A stretch of 7,145 nucleotides of DNA, taken from positions 1 through 7,145 of the forward strand of contig JAAXVQ010000097.1 in assembly GCA_013335425.1 (NCBI GenBank). The letters are read 5' to 3'. This document shows, piece after piece, positions 1-7,145 of this stretch. A program made the translations under genes and the position numbers. This stretch comes from Candidatus Firestoneibacteriota bacterium (GTDB lineage: Bacteria > Oederibacteriota > JAAXVQ01). The notes under the pieces are model-generated. The model had not been told where the DNA came from. It did no database searches and worked only from the letters and a program-made list of their open reading frames with translations. The number at the start of each line of letters is the position of its first letter. The first letter of the stretch is position 1.

Positions 1-528
1 TTTTAACGGCACGCCCATCATGGCCATCATCACGAAGACTACGGCCATAAACAACAGCGCCGTGCCCAGGTCCGGTTCTTTTAAGATCAAAACCATGGGC
101 AGCCCTGCCAAAAGCAGGGCCCCGACCAGCGTATCCCAGGACCGCGCCCGCTCCTGGCGACTGGAAAGGAAGCGCGCCAACACAAGCGTGGTGGCGATCT
201 TGGCAAGTTCCGAAGGCTGCAAACTGACCGGGCCGAGATTCAGCCAGCGCCGCGACCCCGCGACCTCCTGCCCGGCGGCCAAAAGCAAAGCCAACAGCGC
301 CACCAACGCCCAATAGGCCGGGTAAGCGTAGCGTTGCAAAAGCACCTGGTAGTTGAGCGAAGCAAAAAACAGCATGCCCAGGCAACCGATCCCGATCCAG
401 GTCAACTGCTTCAGGTAGAGGTGCGACATCGACAATTTGGCATGCGTAGCCGAGTACACCAAGGCCACGCCGATCAAGGAAAGCAGCAGAACCGGGAGCA
501 AAATGCTTAAATCCACGCCCAGGTTCAA
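1..528 (-). CDS. rodA: Rod shape-determining SEDS glycosyltransferase RodA, N-terminal part (cut by window edge)
   Basis: RodA polymerises lipid II into glycan strands in the inner membrane, working with PBP2 in the elongasome. The 176 codons present read without a stop to the window edge. They show a run of hydrophobic helices and SEDS family signatures: GSRRW at residues 91-95, QPSELAK at 104-110 and KEPDLGT at 150-156. The later extracellular loops, including the essential aspartate region known in the family, lie outside the window. The frame begins only 16 nt after the PBP2 stop. No ATG or GTG lies in frame between that stop and the conserved N-terminus (NLGVDLS), so TTG at 528 is the best start; GTG at 516 is the alternative. 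The Shine-Dalgarno signal here is weak (GGGCGG well upstream). The family call is firm; the exact start is not. Confidence 0.93.
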   Translation of the reverse strand, partial: MNLGVDLSILLPVLLLSLIGVALVYSATHAKLSMSHLYLKQLTWIGIGCLGMLFFASLNYQVLLQRYAYPAYWALVALLALLLAAGQEVAGSRRWLNLGPVSLQPSELAKIATTLVLARFLSSRQERARSWDTLVGALLLAGLPMVLILKEPDLGTALLFMAVVFVMMAMMGVPLK

Positions 529-544
529 TGACCAACCGCCGCCC

Positions 545-2350
545 TTACTTCTTTTCCACCATTTCCCCGGATGCGATTCCAAAATACGCCTCCATGACTT
601 TTCGCGCCAAAGGCGCGGCTTCCGCGCCGCCGCCGCCGGCGTTTTCCAAATACACCAACACTGCAATTTCCGGCTTCTCCGCCGGCGCAAAGGCGGCAAA
701 GGCGGCATGATCCTCGCCATGAGGATTTTGCGCCGTGGCGGTCTTGCCCGCGACCTTGATATACTCCAAGTGCGCCTGTTTGCCCGTGCCGCGCTTGCTG
801 TTGACCACGTCGGTCAGGCTTTTTTGGATCAACGCCCAAACCTCGGGACCGGCCCCCACCCGGATCATGACTTCCGGGTTGACCTCGTGAATCACGCGCC
901 CGCTGGCGCTGAGCACCCGATGCAGCAAATGCGGCCGGTAAACGATCCCGCCGTTGGCGGCCGCGCACATGCTGCCCAGCATCTGCATGGGCGTGGCCAT
1001 CATATAACCCTGCCCGATGGACATCATCACGGTGTTCCCGGGAAACCAAGGCATGTTCTGAGTGCGTTCCTTCCACTGCGGCGTGGGCACCAGTCCCGAA
1101 ATTTCGTTGGGCAGGTCGATGCCCGTGGGCGTGCCGTAGCCGAAACGCTTGGCCCACTCCCCGAGCTTATCCACCTTCAGACGCAGACCCACTTGATAAT
1201 AATAAATATCGCAGGACTCGATCAAGGACCGCCGCGCTTCCACTTGGCCGTGTCCGCTGTCGTTCCAACAGCGGTAAGGCCAGGTGGAAATCCAATATAC
1301 GCCTTTGCACTGGAAAGATTCCTGCGCGTCGATGAGCTTCTCCTGCAGGGCACCCGCCACGGTGACGATCTTAAACAAGGAACCGGGCGGATAAAGCCCC
1401 TGAATGGCGCGGTTGGTAAGGGGAAAATCGCGGTCGGCCAAAAGCTTGTTCCAGTCGTCCTTGGGTATCCCGCGGGCGAAGGTGTTGGGGTTGTAGGTCG
1501 GCGAGGAGGCGAGGGCGCGGATCTCGCCGTTGCGCACGTCCTCGACGATGATTACGCCCCGCCGCTCGTTCAGGATCTTTTCCGCCGCCGCCTGAAGCTT
1601 GGCGTCCAGGCTCAGCACCAGACTGTGTCCGGTCCAGGGGTCTTCCTTGCCCAAAATGCCCAATTGCCGGCCGTGGGCATCCACCTCGATGTGCAGCCAG
1701 CCGTTGCGCCCCTTGAGGTAGTGGTCGTACATTTTCTCCACACCCGCCTGGCCTACGATGTCGCCGGCCTGGTAGCCTTCGCGCAGGGCCAGATCGTGCT
1801 CGGAAATTTCGCCCACATAGCCCAAGGCGTGAAAGGCCAAGGTTTCATTTTTATAGTGCCGTTGGGATTCGGTCAACACCATCATGCCCGGCAGTTCAGG
1901 CTTGTGTTCCTCCATGAGGGCGGCCGTGACGCGGTCCAAATTGCCCTTCAGGCGCAACGGTTCGAAATAGCGGTACCGCCGCCGGTTTATCTTCTCCTCC
2001 ACTTCGTTGTCGTCCAAGGCGAGCAGTTTTTGCAGGAGGGCGCATTCCTGCTGGCGGGCCGCGGGGTCGGTGGGCAACGAAGCGGGAATAAGCGAAACAT
2101 TGAAGGCGGGAACATTGCCGGCCAGCAACTCGCCGTTGCGGTCGTAGATGAGTCCCCGCTGGGCTTTGATGGGGATCAGCCGTTCGCGGTTGCGGGCCGA
2201 AAGTTCAAACAGCGTGTTTCCCTGCAGCAACTGCAGGTAGATCAGGCGCAGAAGGACCAACCCGAAGCCGATGAGCAGAAATATCCCCAGGCTCTGGATG
2301 CGCTTGCGGTATTCTTCCTCTTTACGCAGTAAAAAATGGTCCCAGAGCAT
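545..2350 (-). CDS. mrdA: Penicillin-binding protein 2, elongasome transpeptidase
   Basis: A 601-residue class B PBP, close to the family's usual 600-650. It crosslinks new lateral-wall peptidoglycan on the periplasmic side and partners RodA, encoded next. Residues 1-19 are a charged cytoplasmic tail and about 20-42 form one membrane anchor. The pedestal domain begins with the RGLIYDRNGELLA segment (65-77). The transpeptidase motifs are S324-L-F-K327 (nucleophile serine, preceded by YPPG), S379-C-D381 (the S-x-D form typical of PBP2) and K536-T-A538. The last is normally KTG or KSG, so alanine at 538 is unusual. IGQGYMMATPMQM (445-457) is another family signature. ATG at 2350 follows the mreD stop by 12 nt, with GGCGGA upstream. 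The C-terminus has a glycine run (572-575) encoded by GC-rich repeats. Confidence 0.96.
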   Translation of the reverse strand: MLWDHFLLRKEEEYRKRIQSLGIFLLIGFGLVLLRLIYLQLLQGNTLFELSARNRERLIPIKAQRGLIYDRNGELLAGNVPAFNVSLIPASLPTDPAARQQECALLQKLLALDDNEVEEKINRRRYRYFEPLRLKGNLDRVTAALMEEHKPELPGMMVLTESQRHYKNETLAFHALGYVGEISEHDLALREGYQAGDIVGQAGVEKMYDHYLKGRNGWLHIEVDAHGRQLGILGKEDPWTGHSLVLSLDAKLQAAAEKILNERRGVIIVEDVRNGEIRALASSPTYNPNTFARGIPKDDWNKLLADRDFPLTNRAIQGLYPPGSLFKIVTVAGALQEKLIDAQESFQCKGVYWISTWPYRCWNDSGHGQVEARRSLIESCDIYYYQVGLRLKVDKLGEWAKRFGYGTPTGIDLPNEISGLVPTPQWKERTQNMPWFPGNTVMMSIGQGYMMATPMQMLGSMCAAANGGIVYRPHLLHRVLSASGRVIHEVNPEVMIRVGAGPEVWALIQKSLTDVVNSKRGTGKQAHLEYIKVAGKTATAQNPHGEDHAAFAAFAPAEKPEIAVLVYLENAGGGGAEAAPLARKVMEAYFGIASGEMVEKK

Positions 2351-2362
2351 GACGCGTCCGCC

Positions 2363-2908
2363 TTACACGAAACGTTTGAAGAACCGACGGCGGCTTTGGG
2401 AATCCCCCGCGATCAAGTGCTGATAAACGTCGTCACCCGCAATCCAAGTGGCCAGCCAGTGGAACAAAAAGGGTCCTACCAACGCATGGCTGCAGCTCAT
2501 GATCAGGGCGCGGCGCAGCCAGTCGCCGATGCCAAAAGAAGCGTCCATCACCGTGTTGAGCCAGTAAAACATGAGAAACTGGTGAAAAAACGTGAGGGCC
2601 ACCACCACCATGACCTGGGCGGGGTAGTTTTCCTTAAACAAGCGCGCCCGCATCAAACCCACCAGGTAGGCCACGCCCAGCAAGGCCACGGCATTCAAGC
2701 CCAGCGGCCCGCCGCCCGCCGCGTCCTGGATCAATCCCAGGACGAAACCCATCCAAATGCCCAGGGTCGTGCCGCGCTGCAGGGCGAAAAAAATCACCAA
2801 CAACAAAACCAAGTCCATGAGCGCGCCCGCCCCCGGAAATCCGGGCATCAGCGTGGTCTGAACCACCACGGCCAACAACGCCAAAGCGACGATGCCGAGG
2901 CGCTCCAA
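2363..2908 (-). CDS. mreD: Rod shape-determining membrane protein MreD
   Basis: A 181-residue, very hydrophobic protein with about six predicted membrane helices (roughly 4-20, 30-45, 49-66, 71-87, 97-115 and 136-158), the usual size and layout for MreD. It is an inner-membrane elongasome component that works with MreC; its biochemical role is less defined than those of its neighbours. The GIWMGFVLGLIQDA stretch (49-62) fits the conserved helix of the family, ending in an acidic residue. The C-terminus is basic (SRRRFFKRF). The start is TTG at 2908, one base after the mreC stop codon. A GGAGG at 2915-2919, inside the end of mreC and 6 nt upstream, fixes this start and implies coupled translation. 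Identity rests on size, topology and position between mreC and mrdA. Confidence 0.92.
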   Translation of the reverse strand: MERLGIVALALLAVVVQTTLMPGFPGAGALMDLVLLLVIFFALQRGTTLGIWMGFVLGLIQDAAGGGPLGLNAVALLGVAYLVGLMRARLFKENYPAQVMVVVALTFFHQFLMFYWLNTVMDASFGIGDWLRRALIMSCSHALVGPFLFHWLATWIAGDDVYQHLIAGDSQSRRRFFKRFV

Positions 2909-2909
2909 G

Positions 2910-3728
2910 TTATTCCTCCGCCTGCAGAATCAGCAGGTGATCCAAAGTCTGAAAATTGACCCGGGGTTTGACGCGCACGGAAAGCATCAACCCGTTCTCG
3001 GAAGAGGCGACCTGGGTCACTTCGCCCACGGGCAGGCCCGGGGGAAAAATGCTGCTCACGCTGGAGGTTACCACCGTGTCCGCGGCGCGGACGTCGTCTC
3101 CGCCGGCCACATGCACCATAGACAGCGTGCGCGTGCCCATGCCCTTCACGGTGCCCGGCACCCGGGAGCGTTCCACAGCCGTGGCTACCGAGCTTTGCAC
3201 GTCGGAGAGCAGCATGACCGTGGCCGCATAAAGCTGTACGTCGCTGACGCGCCCGGCCACGCCCTCGGGGGTCACGACCCCGGCCCCCAGGCGGATGCCG
3301 TCCGCGGAGCCGCGGTTCACCACCACGGTTTCCAGCCAACTGGCGGGATCGCGTCCGATGACCTCCGCGGGCACGAACTTCCATTTTTGGCGCTGCTTAT
3401 AGCCCAACTGTTCGCGCAACTGGCCGTTTTCCTGCGCCTGTTCCAGCAGCCTAAGGTTCGCCAGTTTCAACGCTTCCAACTGCTGCCGCAGGGAGAGGTT
3501 TTCGGACTTCAGGCTTCCCAGGGTTGAAAGCGTATGGGCCAGGGAGCGGACGCGCGCAAAGGAACCGGTGGAAATTTTTTGCAGGGGGGCCATCACCAAG
3601 GTTATGCCCTGGCGGATGCTCTGGCTGAAAAAATCAGGCTTACGCTGTGAGATCAGCAGACCCAACGCGATGGCGATCAGAAGCGAGAAAAGGATTTCCC
3701 GCCGCCACTTCCAAAAAAAATCAGACAA
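2910..3728 (-). CDS. mreC: Rod shape-determining protein MreC
   Basis: A 272-residue bitopic protein. MreC links cytoplasmic MreB filaments to the periplasmic synthases and is known in the family to bind and activate PBP2. A short basic N-terminus leads to one membrane helix (about 11-27). A coiled-coil-like segment follows (about 67-110, rich in L/E/Q/K), then the beta-rich periplasmic domain. Family signatures are VIGRDPASW (123-131), RGSADGIRLG (139-148), LLSDVQSSV (173-181) and RVPGTVKG (189-196). Length is at the short end but normal for MreC proteins lacking a C-terminal extension. The start is TTG at 3728, with GGGGAGGG at 3733-3740 (GGAGG core 5 nt upstream) and no in-frame ATG or GTG between it and the mreB stop 44 nt away. 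Codons 3-6 include a run of eight T. Confidence 0.95.
   Translation of the reverse strand: MSDFFWKWRREILFSLLIAIALGLLISQRKPDFFSQSIRQGITLVMAPLQKISTGSFARVRSLAHTLSTLGSLKSENLSLRQQLEALKLANLRLLEQAQENGQLREQLGYKQRQKWKFVPAEVIGRDPASWLETVVVNRGSADGIRLGAGVVTPEGVAGRVSDVQLYAATVMLLSDVQSSVATAVERSRVPGTVKGMGTRTLSMVHVAGGDDVRAADTVVTSSVSSIFPPGLPVGEVTQVASSENGLMLSVRVKPRVNFQTLDHLLILQAEE
2915..2919 (-). promoter_or_regulatory. Ribosome binding site for the TTG start of mreD, inside the mreC 3' end
   Basis: GGAGG on the minus strand, 6 nt before TTG at 2908 and within the last mreC codons. Stop and start codons are separated by one base, favouring termination-reinitiation. Confidence 0.78.
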
Positions 3729-3732
3729 ACCG

Positions 3733-3740
3733 CCCTCCCC
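3733..3740 (-). promoter_or_regulatory. Strong ribosome binding site for the TTG start of mreC
   Basis: GGGGAGGG on the minus strand, with its GGAGG core 5 nt before TTG at 3728. No ATG or GTG in frame is available nearby, so this site fixes the mreC start. Confidence 0.75.
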
Positions 3741-3772
3741 GCGAACCGTTGAGGTTAGGCAGCGGCTTTGGC

Positions 3773-5106
<1,334 letters not shown>

Positions 5107-5109
5107 GGT

Positions 5110-5131
5110 GCCCTTTCAGGGCCGGAAGCCC
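5110..5131 (-). promoter_or_regulatory. Possible alternative hairpins in the leader overlapping the first ribosome binding site
   Basis: On the minus strand the leader holds GGGC (5131-5128), a central GCCC (5122-5119) and a second GGGC (5113-5110). The central GCCC can pair with the first (4 bp, 5-nt loop) or, as GCCCU/AGGGC, with the second (5 bp, 3-nt loop). The second pairing covers the AAAGGG ribosome site of the first gene. The two stems exclude each other. The complementarity is visible; regulation is inferred and the stems are short. Confidence 0.35.
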
Positions 5132-5172
5132 AAAAAAATAAGGGTTTTTTACCAAATTAAAAAAGCGGGCAA

Positions 5173-5217
5173 ATTATACCATCGCCTAATATATGTAGCA
5201 ATCTTTTTTTATTTTAT
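5173..5217 (-). promoter_or_regulatory. Sigma70-type promoter for the mre operon, with UP-like A/T tract
   Basis: Read on the minus strand, TATAAT (5173-5178) is a perfect -10 hexamer preceded by TGG, an extended -10. TTGCTA (5196-5201) matches four of six -35 consensus positions. The spacer is exactly 17 bp. Directly upstream, 5202-5217 is almost all A/T with an A7 run, like an UP element. The expected transcription start is about 5166, giving a leader of about 60 nt before the ATG at 5106. Confidence 0.8.
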
Positions 5218-5230
5218 GGGGCGGACCGGA

Positions 5231-5911
5231 TTACTTGGCGGGGGAAATTTTTTTTGCAAGCCACGCCTGCAAGCCCAGGACTGCCAGGGAAACCACGACC
5301 GCCACGGCGCAAAGCGCCCAGGCGGTTTTCCCCCCTCCGGGAGAGCCGGCGTAGTCATAAATGGCCAAAGGCAGGGTCTGGGTTACGCCCGGGATGTTCC
5401 CGGCCACGATGATCGTGGCGCCGAATTCTCCCAAACTGCGCGCAAAGAGCAAAGACGAGCCGCTCAGCAAACCGCGCCCCGAGAGCGGCAGGATCAGGCT
5501 GAAAAAAACATCGGTCCGGGAAGCGCCCAGGGTGCGCGCGGCCTGAAATAAGCGGGGGTCCAAATTTTCTAATTGCAGGCGCAAAGCCCTGACCAACAAA
5601 GGAAAACCCACCACGGCCGAGGCCAGCACCGCAGCTTTCCAGGTAAACAAAATTTGAATGCCCCAAGTCCGCAGAAGTGAACCCAACCAACCATGTTGCC
5701 CTAAAAGTATCAGCAGGATATATCCGATTACCACGGGCGGCAGGGTCAGGGGAAGCATCAGCAGAAGTTCCAGCGCGGTTTTTCCCCGAAAAGATTTAAA
5801 CGTCAGCAGGGTCGCCAGGCCCATGCCAAAGGGCAGCGACACCAGGGTGGCAACCACCGCAACTTTGGTGGAAAGCCAAAGGGCTTGAAAATCCACCACG
5901 CTCCAATCCAT
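5231..5911 (-). CDS. modB: Molybdate ABC transporter permease ModB
   Basis: A 226-residue inner-membrane permease, normal ModB length, with about five membrane helices. It forms the channel that takes molybdate from ModA and needs an ATPase (ModC) to drive it. Signatures are PLTLPPVVIGYILL (54-67), the cytoplasmic coupling (EAA-type) loop QAARTLGASRTDVFFSLILP (123-142, with Gln where Glu is common), ARSLGEFGATIIVAGN (157-172) and the TQTLPLAIYDYA segment that follows. ATG at 5911 has GGGAG about 6 nt upstream and lies 17 nt after the modA stop, so the two are one operon. modC normally follows modB but is absent: the next gene belongs to the mre operon. A run of eight A lies in the last codons (5248-5255). 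A sulfate/tungstate permease is a less likely alternative. Confidence 0.95.
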   Translation of the reverse strand: MDWSVVDFQALWLSTKVAVVATLVSLPFGMGLATLLTFKSFRGKTALELLLMLPLTLPPVVIGYILLILLGQHGWLGSLLRTWGIQILFTWKAAVLASAVVGFPLLVRALRLQLENLDPRLFQAARTLGASRTDVFFSLILPLSGRGLLSGSSLLFARSLGEFGATIIVAGNIPGVTQTLPLAIYDYAGSPGGGKTAWALCAVAVVVSLAVLGLQAWLAKKISPAK

Positions 5912-5928
5912 GTCAGCTCCCGGTCCGA

Positions 5929-6687
5929 TTAAGGCAGGACAAATCCATATTTTGCGAGGATGCTTTGGGCTTCGGCGGCTTGCAGGAACGCATAAAACTC
6001 GACTGCGTCCGAATTTTTGGCGCCGCGCACCGTCAGGGCCATGGGATAGCTCACGCGCCCGTAAAGTTCCGCGGGCACCACCAGCAAAACGCGCACGCGC
6101 GGGCTTAAGCGCGCATCCGTGCGGTAGACCAAAGCCGCGTCCACATCACCGCGTTCGGCGTATTGGAGCGCTGCGCGGACGTCCTTGGACAAAATCCATT
6201 TTTTCTCCACGCTCGGCAGGATACCGGCATTTTTAAACGCTGCTTGGGCATATTCTCCGGCCGGGACGCTGCGCGGGCTGCCCACGGCGATCGGGCCCCA
6301 AGCGGCCAGGTCCTGAAATTTTTTAAGTTCCTTCACGGGCGGACCGACCACCACCAATTCATTGTAGGCGAGAATCGTCGCGCCGGAGGCATCCACCAAG
6401 TTTTGAGCGTGCAAAAAATCCAGCCACTGCGGATGCGCCGATATGAAAATGTCCGCCTCGAGGCCGTGATCGATTTGTTGCGCCAAAACACCGGACGCGC
6501 CGAAATTGTGCCGCACGCTCACGCCCGGGTGCCTGGGGAGGTAGACGTCGGCAATTTCGTTGAGCGCTTCCTTTAAACTGGCGGCTGCGGAGAGGGTGAT
6601 CTCGCCCGCCTGCACGGCGGGAGCCGTTAAAAATCCCAGACCGGCAATGACCAACGCCCAGCGCCCAACCCGTCTTTTCGCACCCAT
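5929..6687 (-). CDS. modA: Periplasmic molybdate-binding protein ModA
   Basis: The solute-binding protein that captures molybdate (and probably tungstate) for ModB. With the start chosen here it has 252 residues. A Sec signal peptide is clear: basic KRRVGR, a hydrophobic core at 10-20, and a likely cut after VQA at residue 27. There is no lipobox, so it should be a free periplasmic protein. Ligand-loop signatures are SAAASL (33-38), FGASGVL (62-68), the PAGEYA segment (142-147) and ALVYRTDA (185-192), matching positions known to bind the oxyanion in ModA. Two ATGs compete. The one at 6693 directly abuts AGGGAGG with no spacer, while the one at 6687 has a 6-nt spacer, so 6687 is preferred. The gene follows the nifV-like stop by about 20 nt and is likely cotranscribed with it. 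Confidence 0.95.
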   Translation of the reverse strand: MGAKRRVGRWALVIAGLGFLTAPAVQAGEITLSAAASLKEALNEIADVYLPRHPGVSVRHNFGASGVLAQQIDHGLEADIFISAHPQWLDFLHAQNLVDASGATILAYNELVVVGPPVKELKKFQDLAAWGPIAVGSPRSVPAGEYAQAAFKNAGILPSVEKKWILSKDVRAALQYAERGDVDAALVYRTDARLSPRVRVLLVVPAELYGRVSYPMALTVRGAKNSDAVEFYAFLQAAEAQSILAKYGFVLP

Positions 6688-6693
6688 GACCAT

Positions 6694-6700
6694 CCTCCCT
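6694..6700 (-). promoter_or_regulatory. Ribosome binding site deciding the modA start
   Basis: AGGGAGG on the minus strand touches the first ATG (6693) with zero spacing but lies 6 nt before the second ATG (6687). Normal spacing favours the second, which removes two residues from the longest reading frame. Confidence 0.7.
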
Positions 6701-6710
6701 AAACTTCCCC

Positions 6711-7145
6711 TCAGGCCGTAAGCGGCCTATGCCAAGGTTTGAGCAGCGCATGCAGGACTTCTTCTTTGGTCAATTCCCGCCGATGCCGCTGGGCTGTGGT
6801 TTTAATCAGGGCCAACGCCTCGTGTTCCTGCGCCGCGCTTAAGGACATGCCGTATTCCCTGCAGAGGTGCCGCACGTTGCTTCGCCCCGAATGTTTGCCG
6901 AAGGCGACTTCATGCGCGCGTCCGATCCACGCTGGAGGAAACGGTTCAAAGGCCCGCAGGTCTTTCCCGAGCAAGCCCTGCACATGAATACCCGATTCGT
7001 GCCGAAAAGCGTTTTTCCCCAAGATCGGCTTGTTGACCGCCGGCTCCAAACCCGTAAGACGGCTCACCAGGTGCGAAAGGGCCATCATGGCCCGCAGATC
7101 GATGCCGAGATCCTGAGCGTAACTGACGCGCAGGGCCATGACGAA
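6711..7145 (-). CDS. nifV: Homocitrate synthase (NifV-type), C-terminal part (cut by window edge)
   Basis: The 144 residues present belong to the DRE-TIM metallolyase group that condenses acetyl-CoA with a 2-oxoacid. The signature HESGIHVQG (6975-7001) carries metal- and substrate-site residues of the family. NKPILGKNAF before it and FGKHSGR after it are also typical. The protein ends about 85 residues after the HExGIHV motif with a helical tail (TKEEVLHALL). It therefore lacks the long regulatory domain of 2-isopropylmalate synthase LeuA, which favours NifV. NifV makes homocitrate, the organic ligand of FeMo-cofactor; the adjacent molybdate uptake genes fit that role. The catalytic N-terminal half lies beyond the window. 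A short citramalate synthase or lysine-pathway homocitrate synthase cannot be excluded without it. Confidence 0.85.
   Translation of the reverse strand, partial: FVMALRVSYAQDLGIDLRAMMALSHLVSRLTGLEPAVNKPILGKNAFRHESGIHVQGLLGKDLRAFEPFPPAWIGRAHEVAFGKHSGRSNVRHLCREYGMSLSAAQEHEALALIKTTAQRHRRELTKEEVLHALLKPWHRPLTA

Larger units (their letters stand above)
5107..5230 (-). other. Intergenic region between modB and the mre operon
   Basis: This 124-bp gap is much more A/T-rich than its surroundings and is the only sizeable intergenic space in the window. It holds the promoter and leader described separately. No GC-rich stem followed by a T-run was seen on the minus strand after the modB stop, so no intrinsic terminator is called. 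Confidence 0.8.

Noticed and set aside
437..2332. A 631-codon plus-strand open frame antisense to mrdA
   Set aside because: It is longer than PBP2 itself, but its translation is His/Gly/Arg/Gln-rich with no domain signature. It mirrors the codon bias of the real gene, whose motifs and neighbours are unambiguous.
2336..2959. A 207-codon plus-strand frame antisense to mreD
   Set aside because: Gln/His-rich composition typical of the reverse strand of a hydrophobic membrane protein; no start signal or motif.
2848..3384. A 178-codon minus-strand frame overlapping mreC and mreD
   Set aside because: Arg/Gly-rich low-complexity translation in a shifted frame of mreC; both host genes are well supported by motifs and ribosome sites.
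5151..5170. T-rich stretch (CGCTTTTTTAATTT on the minus strand) as a terminator after modB
   Set aside because: No stable GC-rich stem precedes the T-run; only a weak GCG/CGC pairing across the -10 region is available. The stretch is better explained as the transcribed start of the mre leader.

Overview
The window is a compact, fully co-oriented stretch: every supported gene reads on the minus strand, so transcription runs from high to low coordinates. Two blocks meet near position 5170. The upstream block (7145 to 5231) is a molybdenum/nitrogen-fixation fragment: the C-terminal third of a homocitrate synthase (NifV type), then modA and modB for molybdate uptake. The downstream block (5106 to 1) is a rod-shape operon: a small membrane protein not recognised here, then mreB, mreC, mreD, mrdA (PBP2) and the N-terminal part of rodA, which runs off the left edge.

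How the parts work together: NifV supplies homocitrate for FeMo-cofactor, and ModA/ModB bring in the molybdate for the same cofactor. No modC ATPase gene lies next to modB. MreB, MreC, MreD, PBP2 and RodA form the elongasome that builds the lateral cell wall. A good sigma70-type promoter (consensus -10 with TG extension, 17-bp spacer, A/T-rich upstream tract) sits in the 124-bp gap between the blocks and points into the shape operon. No convincing terminator was seen after modB, so read-through is possible.

The organism is probably a rod-shaped diazotroph with an inner-membrane/periplasm architecture and fairly G+C-rich DNA. ModA has a cleavable Sec signal with no lipobox, which fits a diderm. 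I cannot assign a phylum from sequence reading alone. Translation initiation is notable: mreC, mreD and probably rodA start at TTG, the first two behind strong Shine-Dalgarno sequences.

Most of the content is well-known biology. The less ordinary points are the small basic-tailed membrane protein translationally coupled to mreB, the KTA variant of the third catalytic motif in PBP2, a possible alternative-hairpin leader that covers the first ribosome binding site, and modAB without modC.
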